Assembly (NCBI GenBank): GCA_001972305.1
Contig: BDDD01000263.1
Location: 320,102-384,101 of the forward strand
Length of the DNA: 64,000 bases
Source of the DNA: Cephalotus follicularis
Lineage: Eukaryota; Streptophyta; Magnoliopsida; Oxalidales; Cephalotaceae
Direction: 5' to 3'
Below the pieces are notes generated by a model that worked only from the letters and a program-made list of their open reading frames with translations, searched no databases and was not told the origin of the DNA. Both the position numbers and the translations under genes were made by a program. The stretch's first letter is position 1. The number at the start of each line of letters is the position of its first letter. Shown in pieces: positions 56,034-64,000 of this stretch.

Positions 56034-57092
56034 CTTTTTCCAGCATTCAGTCTCATCATGGTTCCGGCGACCACAAAAAGTACAACCTCCCGAATTCTGT
56101 TGACCCCTTTGGTTAGGAGTCCTTGATCGTCAATTTCCGCGTTGAGAACCTCCTTGACCTTTGTTGTCAGACCTTGTCGACTTAGCAGGATTATTACTCC
56201 CATGCCCCTGTTACTGTGCGGGTCTCGATTGATTGGTACGAGATCGCTCCATTCTCATTTCATTCGCATTGGCTTCCAGAATTATCACCCTTTCAGCAAT
56301 ATCTGCAAAAGAAGTTAGCTGCAACATTAACAGTTTAGATCTGATGTCAGGTCGAAAGCCTTTCAGAAACCTTCGGATCATTCGTGATTCACCCTCCACA
56401 TGATAAGGTGTATGTATTGCCAGCTCCATAAATCTAGTCTGGTACTGAGCTACCGTCATATCCCCTCGATGTAACTCCATCAATTCGGTCTCCCTCCGGT
56501 CATGCTCTATCTGTGGTACATAAGTTGCAAGGAACTCAGACTGAAATCTGTCCCAAGTCTTGTCAAGTCCGTGAGATTTCGAATTTGCTTCAATCCTTCC
56601 CCACCAATAGGTAGCCTTGCCCCATAAGCGGTACACAGCAAAGTTGAGTTTCTGCTCATCAGTGCACTCTAAGGTAGCAAATATTTTCTCCAGGTCTCTA
56701 ATCCACTGCTCGGCCATAGTATCATTCAGTTCACCATTGAATATCGGCGGATTCTGTCCCTTGAAGCGCTCCAAATCTCAGCCAAATCCCCCTGTATGAC
56801 AAGCTTCAAGAGCCTGATGATAGGGTTGGTTAGCCTCGTACATTTGCTGAATCTGTTCCATGTTCGCCGTATTAGCTTGCATCTGCTGTTGGAAAAGATC
56901 AGCCATGCGGTCAAAATTACTCCTCTCTTCTTGCATTGGAGGAATATTCACTCCTTCATTCGCTGGCGGATCATGTTCGTGCACTGGCAGTGCATTGACT
57001 CCTTCGTCGGCTCTACGCCTTCCTCTTCTTCCACTTCGTAGGTCCATTCGGTTTCGTATATGGAATGACATAATCATTAGGAAAAAATTCAC
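56018..57092 (-). pseudogene. Family A gag, copy 2
   Basis: The N-terminal part (56778-57092) has RSGRRGRRRADEGVNALP and MADLFQQQMQANTANMEQIQ. The capsid (56211-56774, 187 codons) has NPPIFNGELNDTMAEQWIRD, LWGKATYWWGRIEANSK, FQSEFLATYVPQIEHDRRET and RFLKGFRPDIRSKL, the Retrotrans_gag pattern. A basic, serine-rich linker leads to the knuckle. Confidence 0.9.
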
Positions 57093-57135
57093 TTAATTTC
57101 TGAGAAACTTATCCCAGGTAGCATATATGGACTAT

Positions 57136-57147
57136 GATCTGATACCA
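57136..57147 (-). other. Family A copy 2 primer binding site
   Basis: The minus strand reads TGGTATCAGATC, near the initiator methionine tRNA form, four bases inside the LTR edge at 57152. Confidence 0.8.
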
Positions 57148-58469
57148 TGCCTGTCACACCCCGCCCTTTCGATTTCCGTTAAGACAAGCATATATGGTGA
57201 TATCAGAAATAAATAATAATCCAGCATTCTCATTCAACAATTCAATAATATAGCGGAAGCATTCCATAAGCCGGATTATAAAATAAAAGTCATCCGCATG
57301 CAGCCCATTCTACGTGCTCGTACAATTCCAACAATTATCCTTTTACATAAGGAAAGTAAAACAACAACACAGAGTGTGAACGTTCATTACAATTACAAAC
57401 AACATAAGGTACAACCTTTATGCAGATAAAAACTCTCCAAGCTTCAGTAGCACCTCTCCGAATGACTTCACTTAATCTGAATTTGTAGGGGTTAATCGTT
57501 GTCCTCACTTGGCTAAGTAGGAAATAATGCATGATAAGGAATATATAAATGCAACATGTATGACATTTTATATTGAAAAATAACATATTTAAGTATTTCA
57601 ATATATAAGCAATCATGCCAAATGGCCATAGACAATACAATACAAGAATACTGCACAAGGGTAAAATCAATCCATACTGTGGTTGGGTGACACATGTCGC
57701 TACCTCCTAGCACAAACTGCGCACCACCTAACTATCACCCTGCACTCCAAAGATGATAGTTCAGGTAACATTTACTGCCGGCGTTAGCGGGCAGTTTAAC
57801 AAATAAGATCTGCAACGCAGATAAGTTTGGGTGGATACTGTAGCCAACTCCTGGCACCTAGGACCACCTCCGTAGCCAGTGACCTCTGCCATCACTCCAC
57901 TAACGACATTAAGCATAGACAAACAATCCAATCAATCCAATAACAATATTTCAATATAGTAGTTGTTTTCTTTTAGAAACATATAACAATTCAATGACTG
58001 TACCTCATGTTGGAGGAAAACGATATCAATACAATAACGGTTCCCGGTTGGAGAACAAAACAATAGGTACCTGTCATAGGAGGAGTAGTAAATCATTGGC
58101 AATAAGTTTTCATTTTGAAATCTTTAGTTAAATCCATATCCGTGCTTAAAGCACTTAGTTGGTTTAATCCTTGAAAGTAAGGAAACAGTAGTGTTTATGA
58201 ACACTGAACTAGTATGTACTAAGTGTAACAGTAGCATATACAGCAAGAAAAACAGTAAGGGATAGTAGCAATTCAAGGATTCAATAAGGTCATCAGCATA
58301 CCATAGTCATTCTTGCACAACTCTCATAAGGAGTGCATACGTTGTTTAATTTCTGAAATGTAATTATATAAGGCTAGGATTGACTGTTCTAGTCATCCAT
58401 ATGGAGGCCAGGTTAATTACATTCAAATTGAGGCCTAAACAGAACCTTTATCAGAAATTAATCCCAAGA

Positions 58470-58582
58470 CAGTCGACTGCTCTTAAGAACAGTAGGCTGT
58501 TTTGATTGACTAGTCGACTGTTTGTTCTTAACAGTCGACTGGTTTGGTTGAGTAGTCGGCTGTCATGAAGAACAGTCAACTG
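58470..58582. repeat. CAGTCGACTG array, downstream position, family A LTR
   Basis: Six motifs (CAGTCGACTG, CAGTAGGCTG, TAGTCGACTG, CAGTCGACTGG, TAGTCGGCTG, CAGTCAACTG) about 1.32-1.43 kb from the LTR start. Confidence 0.9.
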
Positions 58583-59630
58583 CTTTGCCCAGAAATTGGC
58601 AGGCAGTAGCAGGGTATGCATTTTCAATGTCCAAATACTAACTCAATCAACACATGCAATCAAACCGAAAGTTAACCACACATGATATGCATATTATATC
58701 TTCGAAATCATGTCGTTACCCCTACCTTAATTGCTATCCCGAAATCAATTTGGATTGATTTCTCTCTTTGAGCTCCAAGTCCTTCTCCCAACTCAATCTT
58801 CCAAATCCAGTAATCAATCTATATGGTTGCATGCATACAGATTTAGATATCATTACAATTACGTTCATCTAGTAATCTAGTCATGTTACCAACAAAATTG
58901 GAACCAGAAGCTTACAACCAATTCCTAAGTTCCATTTTCCATTTTCTAACTAAACCAAGTTCAATCTCCAATTCCAGCAATCATCTATCTTTGCATGTTA
59001 CAGAAGATATATATATATATATAGTGGGATCCATATACATATACCTATAGATGACTATAACAACAACTATAATTCGAATTAGAGTTATCAACGATTCCCC
59101 TAAGTCTCACATTCACTTTTTTAACCACTTTCATTGCCATTCCTAAATTTCAACATCATGGACAGTAGACATGTAAGCTGTATGTACTACTGTTAGCCTA
59201 CAACTTCAACCATAATCCCAAATTTGGAAGCTTACCAGGAATCAAAGCTTCAACTCCTTCTTTGAGCTCCAATCCTTCAACATGTAAGCTTCAAGAATTC
59301 TCCAGCAAGATCTCCTCTATCCTCAGTCTTTTCTAACACTCACACTCTATTCTAACTACTGATATAGAGCTTAGAAGTTTTAGAAATCGTCAGACTCCAT
59401 TAACTCAACCATCTCATTTCTCTCTCTCACATGCCTTACTTCCACTAACTTTCTCTCCTTTCAATTTCTGTTTGCAGGTTACAGGAGGGATAGAGAACAT
59501 GCAAGGCACTAATCTTGCATGTTAAGGCAGCTGGTGACACGCATCCCTCATGCATGCCACGATTAGAACACTTGTCATCATTGTCTCCGCTCTGTTTCAC
59601 GCATGCACATACACCTGTTCTGTACCATTC

Positions 59631-59760
59631 CAGTCGACTGTATTCACTTGGGAGTCGACTGTCCACTCCTAGAATCAAGCAGTCGACTGTTCCCCTGTGA
59701 CAGTCGACTGTTTCTCCATAAACTAGGCAGTTGACTGTTACCTTGTGACAGTCGGCTGTC
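59631..59760. repeat. CAGTCGACTG array, upstream position, family A LTR
   Basis: Six motifs (CAGTCGACTG at 59631, GAGTCGACTG, CAGTCGACTG twice, CAGTTGACTG, CAGTCGGCTG) 143-272 bases from the LTR start. Confidence 0.9.
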
Positions 59761-59903
59761 GATGGCTGATTTTTTATTATTTAGGTTGATTCCCTCAATT
59801 AAATTCGCAACCACAATCAATATAACAATTGGACATTTAAAATTCAAGTAAGTGCATATTTTATTCATCAAGATATACATGAATTGAAATTGCGGTTATT
59901 ACA

Positions 59904-60742
59904 CCCTTGGTCAGTGGATCTGCTGTGTTCTCCTCTGAGGAGACCCTCTCAAGCTGTATATCTCCCCTACCAATAATCTCTCGGATCAAATGATAGCTCC
60001 GCTCGATGTGTTTGGATCGCTGGTGAGACCGCGGTTCCTTGGCTTGTGCTACAGCCCCATTAGTATCACAGTATATTTCAACTGTACTAATAATGCATGG
60101 AACAACTTCTAGTTTAGTAATGAACTTGCGCATCCATACACCCTCCTTGGCGGCATCTGAGGCTGCTATGTACTCGGCTTCTGTGGTAGAATCTGCAATA
60201 GTCCCTTGCTTTGAACTGCGCCAGCTCACAGCTCCACCATTAAGTAAAAAAACGTACCCAGAGACAGATTTGTGATCATCCGGATCACTATCAAAACTGG
60301 AGTCTGTAAAGCCCTCCAATTTCAGCTCACTATCTTTTTCATAGATCAAGAAGATATCCTAAGTCTTCCTAAGGTACTTCAGGATTCCCTTGACACCTTT
60401 CCAGTGCTTCTCACCTGGATCAGACTGAAAACGACTTGCCATACTGAGGGCAAGAGCGACATCAGGCCTAGTACATTACATGGCATACATGATCGACCCT
60501 ACTGCTGAAGCATAAGGTCTCCGACTCATGCGTGCTCTCTCTTCAGATGTTTGAGGAGACATCTTTCGAGAAAGATGAATACCTTCGCTTATTGGCAGTA
60601 GGCCTCTCTTAGAATTCTCCATGCTAAACCTCTTCAGCACCTTGCTTATATAATGGCTTTGGGAAAGCCCAAGCAACCTATTGGATCTATCCCTAACGAT
60701 CCTAATACCCAGTATATAGGTGGCTTCTCCCAAATCTTTCAT
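59904..60742 (-). pseudogene. Copia 2 RNase H and end of reverse transcriptase
   Basis: RT end: MKDLGEATYILGIRIVRDRS and RLLGLSQSHYISKVLKRFSM. RNase [81 protein letters not shown] and NTADPLTKG at the family A LTR edge. Matches 27720-28546 of the first copia. Confidence 0.9.
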
Positions 60743-61590
60743 GGAAAAATTCTTAGTCAGCCATATCTTTACGGATTATAACATCCCTACATCATTCCCA
60801 ATAAGTAGGATGTCATCTACATATAGCACTAAGAAAATGATACTAGGTCCCTCTTGCTTTCGATAAACACAGGGCTCGTCTACATTTTTAATGAAGTCAA
60901 AAGCTTTGACTGCTTCATCAAAACGTAGATTCTAGCTACGAGATGCTTGCTTTAGTCCATAAATGGATCGTTCGAGCTTGCACACCATGTGTGGCTGCTC
61001 GAAAGATGTAAACGCCTCGGGTTGGGACATATAAATATCCTCTTCAAGATGCCCATTTAAGAATCCGTATTGACATCCATTTGCCCTATCTCATAATCAT
61101 AATGAGCCGAAATAGCAAGCAAGATCCTAATGGATTTAAGCATGGCAACAGGTGAGAAAGTTTCAGTATAGTCGACTCCATGTCGTTGCTTATACCCTTT
61201 CGCCACTAATCGAGCTTTATAAGTCTCAATTTTTCCATCTGTATTCATCTTCTTCTTGAAGATCCATTTGCAGCCAATAGGCACTATGCCTTCAACTGCT
61301 TCAACCAAATTCCAAACTTGGTTGGAGTACATGGAATCCATTTCGGATATCATGGCTCCTAGCCATGCTTCAGATTTAGTGCCTTGCACTACCTCTAGAT
61401 AGCTGGCAGGCTCGTCATCTTCAATGACCTTTATCTCATTAGTACCATCAATGAGGAAACCATACCTCTCAGGTGCTAATGGGATTCTGCCTGATCTCCT
61501 CAAAGGAGGTTTGCCTAACTGAGAACCATTCTCAGCCTGAGATCCAATCTCAACTGTGTCTGTTGAAGATCTAACCTCCAACTCCTCCAT
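60743..61590 (-). pseudogene. Copia 2 reverse transcriptase
   Basis: The stretch 61057-61590 has an acidic linker, then [40 protein letters not shown] and FSPVAMLKSIRILLAISAHY, the N-terminal copia RT blocks. The part 60743-61056 carries degraded central RT including the region of the YVDD block. Same order as in the first copia. Confidence 0.85.
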
Positions 61591-61593
61591 CTC

Positions 61594-62460
61594 CTATGTG
61601 GTTTCTACCTGTGGCAACTCCTTGAGTTCCACCTTACTCCCACTGTTTCCTTCAAGAAGATATTCCTTCTCTAGGAACACAGCATTTCGCGAAACAAATA
61701 TCTTTTGCTCGCTAGGGTGGTAGAAATAGTATCCTTTAGTTTCGTTAGGATACCCCACAAACCTGCAATGGTTTGACCGTGCTTTCAGCTTACCTGCGTC
61801 AAGCCTTTTAACGTAACCCTGACATCCCCAAACTTTCAAATGGCTTAGGTTGGGTTTCCCCCCTGACCATACCTTGTATGGAGTAGAAGGCACACATTTT
61901 GAAGGATCCTGATTCAAGATATAAGCATCAATATCTAGGGCATAACCCCAGAGATAGGTAGGAAGGTCAGTAAAAGACATCATCGATCGAACCCTGTCTA
62001 ACAAAGTCCGATTCCTCCTTTCGGACACACCGTTATGTTGCGGTGTTCTAGGAGGAGACCACTGAGATAGGATTCCATTATCTCTAAGATAACCTAGTAA
62101 GTCAGCTGACAAGTATTCGCCACCTCGGTCTGACCGAAGTACTTTAATCAATTTACCTGTCTGTTTTTCTACTTCAAGTCTGAACTCCTTAAATTTCTCA
62201 AAGGATTCTGACTTGTGTTTCATCAGATTCACATAACCATACCTAGATAAATCGTCAGTGAAAGTTATGAAGTAGATATAACCACCTCGCGCACTGACTG
62301 ACATAGGACCACATACATCAGTATGGACTAAACCCAGTAAGTCCATAACCCTTTCTCCTTGACCAGAGAAGGGTGATTTGGTCATCTTTCCCAATAAACA
62401 GGATTCACAAGTTGGATAAGACTCTAAGTCCTGGATATCAAGGAGATCATCCTTAACCAA
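61594..62460 (-). pseudogene. Copia 2 integrase
   Basis: An open stretch of 288 codons. Zinc-binding part [20 protein letters not shown], core with [60 protein letters not shown] and [12 protein letters not shown], then GGKPNLSHLKVWGCQGYVKR and [20 protein letters not shown]. Complete in domain order. Confidence 0.9.
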
Positions 62461-62523
62461 CTGTGATAGCCTAGCATCACTAAGATGACCAAGTCTGCAA
62501 TGCCAAGTATAGATTTTATTTAG

Positions 62524-63375
62524 CTAAGTTTGTCTTTGTCTTTTCTTATTATTACTTTGCTCAATGGACAAGATATTTGATTGTGAAGTATTTAAGACAT
62601 ATAATCCATTGTTCATAACACCATTACCAACATAAACATTGTTTGAATACATATAACATCCAATGTCTTGGAATTTAAGCTCTAAGCCCATACCACATAA
62701 GTGAGAAACACTTATAATATTCCGTACAATATTCATCACAAAATAACAAGGATCCAATGTCAAGACATAACCATTACATAAATTCACATCACAAATTCCA
62801 ACAGCTTGAGCAATGATCCTAGATCCATCACCAAGCCTCAAGTCCAGGTCTCCAGCTCAAGGCTTTCTAACTTTTCTTAGTCCCTGCAATGAATTGCAAA
62901 GATTAGTTCCACATCCAGTATCTAATACCCATGAAGAACTACTATTCAAAGCTAGATTAAGTTCAATAATGAACATACCTGATGTACTCACACCATGCGG
63001 GTTATCAGCAGAGACAGCAGCAACAGCAACACGATAATCCTTATTCCAGTGCCCGGTCTTACCGCACTGGAAACAAGCACCTTCAGCAGCTAACTTCTTC
63101 ATCCGATCTTTGGCAACACTCCCACTAGCTCCAAGCTTTCCCTTCATCTTCTTTTGCATCTTCTTACCCTTGCCTTTTGTGTTGACAAGCATGAGCACGC
63201 CCTTCCCTTTACAGGAAGATGAGGCACTACCCTTTCCTTGGGCTGACCTAGAAGAAGGAAGAAGTAGGGAGTGGGTCTTTGACTTCCCAGAGTCAAAATC
63301 GGCCTCAGCCATCCTCAAGATCGCAATCAGCTCAGATAGAGTTACCTCTATCTTGTTCATGTGAAAGTTCACCAA
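62524..63375 (-). pseudogene. Copia 2 gag end, zinc knuckle and protease
   Basis: Late gag (MVNFHMNKIEVTLSELIAIL), a lysine-rich linker, knuckle CFQCGKTGHWNKD, protease active-site block SSSWVLDTGCGTNLCNSL, then MRLGDGSRIIAQAVGICDVN and YVLTLDPCYFVMNIVRNIIS. Matches 25080-25900 of the first copia. Confidence 0.9.
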
Positions 63376-63416
63376 AAACTATGAGAACGACTTAGGAAGG
63401 GACGTCAGAATAAGAT

Positions 63417-63884
63417 CTACATATAGATCAAGTCCATGACAAACCATAATTGAGCTAGCTGCTCAATCATGTCTATCATCTTCAATCCATGCTCATGGAC
63501 TGAAGCTCCCTCTTGCATCTGAGCCTTAAAGAGTTTGCGTGATAGATTGAACCTTTGAGTCCTAGACTCAGCTCCATACATCTCCTGGAGGTGGAGTAGT
63601 ATAGCAGATAAGGTCTCAATCTTTTCATTCTGACGCTGAAGCTCAGGTGTCATCCCGAGAAGGGAAAGACATCTAGCCTGCTCGTCATCCTCTAGCCACT
63701 TGGCTAGTCGCTCGCTCTCTTCGGGCATCGGATCTTCACCCAATGAAGGAGGCCCCCGAGTCGTCACATAGGCCATTTTATTGGCCGTAAGGACGATCTT
63801 GAGGTTACGGTGCCATTCGTTGAAGTTGGGCCCCTCAAGTTTGTTTGTAGCAAGTATACGAGACATTGCATTTGATAAAGCCAT
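63417..63884 (-). pseudogene. Copia 2 gag start
   Basis: An open stretch of 155 codons beginning MALSNAMSRILATNKLEGPN, then FNEWHRNLKIVLTANKMAYV, DDEQARCLSLLGMTPELQRQ and LQEMYGAESRTQRFNLSRKL, the typical copia gag pattern. It matches the start of gag at about 24600 in the first copia and suggests the natural start there too. Confidence 0.9.
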
Positions 63885-64000
63885 TATAGCAACCTAGATA
63901 AGAAAATAAAAGCATGAGTTAGCATTTATTCCAATTTTAATATATGACAACCATAACACTTGGTCATTAGTGCTTATGGTTCCTCCCACTATTCTAACCG
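63885..64000 (-). other. Copia 2 leader, partial
   Basis: Non-coding, AT-rich sequence upstream of gag on the minus strand, continuing past the window. GTGGGAGGAACCATAAG near 63970-63990 (minus strand) is shared with 24467-24484. Confidence 0.75.

Larger units (their letters stand above)
51533..59903 (-). mobile_element. Tekay-like gypsy family A, copy 2, with solo LTR D inside
   Basis: Minus-strand element from its 5' LTR (57152-59903) through gag, protease and RT to early RNase H at 51533. Solo LTR D (52042-54851, TSD GCATT) splits RT. The left edge is the family B insertion point. The right LTR edge lies inside the RNase H of a copia element, so A entered that copia; the bases after the edge (CCCTT, 59904-59908) are the expected TSD but the other side is not in view. 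Broken in several places. Confidence 0.9.
57152..59903 (-). repeat. Family A 5' LTR, copy 2
   Basis: 2752 bases, TGTCACACCCCGCCC to GCGGTTATTACA. It holds two palindrome arrays (58470-58582 and 59631-59760), an AT microsatellite near 59010, and the pair GTAGGGG (58724 side) and CCCCTAC (57486 side) on the minus strand. Confidence 0.95.
59904..64000 (-). mobile_element. Second Ty1/copia element, internal part, minus strand
   Basis: From right to left: leader end (63885-64000), gag, protease, integrase, RT, RNase H, ending where the family A LTR inserts at 59903/59904. Block order and many motifs match the copia at 20004-31085, and the leader piece GTGGGAGGAACCATAA near 63971-63990 is shared, so both belong to one lineage. 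LTRs lie outside the window or beyond family A. Broken in several places. Confidence 0.9.

Noticed and set aside
1-64000. tRNA, rRNA or host protein-coding genes.
   Set aside because: None recognised. tRNA-like matches are only primer binding sites, and all sizeable frames match retrotransposon proteins or LTRs.

Overview
This window looks like intergenic DNA of a flowering plant with a repeat-rich genome. No host gene, tRNA or rRNA was recognised. Nearly every stretch belongs to LTR retrotransposons inserted into one another: Ty3/gypsy chromoviruses of Tekay/Del type (two families with internal coding here, called A and B, and related LTR families C and D known only as solo LTRs), an Athila-like gypsy family, Ty1/copia elements of SIRE type, and a Tork/Angela-like copia family. 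All are treated as fossils; none looks able to move by itself.

Layout. 1-1369: end of a minus-strand SIRE-type copia, with PBS and 5' LTR. 1370-4403: minus-strand Athila-like element reduced to gag, protease and integrase tail; its LTR starts at 4404 and is split by solo LTR C (5303-7990, TSD TATAT). About 9085-9347 and 14199-15296: a second copy of the same Athila-like family, split by a plus-strand SIRE-type element (9348-14198) that keeps an envelope-like third ORF. 15297-16213: unassigned LTR fragment. 16214-16605: end of a family B LTR. 16606-31615: family A copy 1, minus strand, whose LTR holds an 11.1 kb copia (20004-31085, TSD CACCC). 31616-51532: family B, minus strand, arranged internal-LTR-internal-LTR, with a plus-strand relative B' (38685-46561, TSD ACATG) inside it. 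51533-59903: family A copy 2, split by solo LTR D (52042-54851, TSD GCATT). 59904-64000: minus-strand copia related to the one at 20-31 kb, entered by family A.

The same B-into-A junction occurs twice (16605/16606 and 51532/51533), so a block of nested elements was duplicated. Each copy then received its own insertion, and the other copy preserves the empty site. Sampled LTR pairs and block copies differ by roughly 3-7 percent by eye, suggesting activity within the last few million years if a common plant rate applies.

The most unusual signal is not a gene. Short palindromes with a GTCGAC-type core (CAGTCGACTG, AAAGACGTCGACGTCTTT, AAGCGTCGACGCTT and decayed forms) form dispersed arrays in LTRs of unrelated families, gypsy and copia alike. 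In the B family two LTR variants carry different palindrome classes at the same two positions. The long gypsy LTRs also share a complementary motif pair, GTAGGGG and CCCCTAC, placed like the two ends of an intron.
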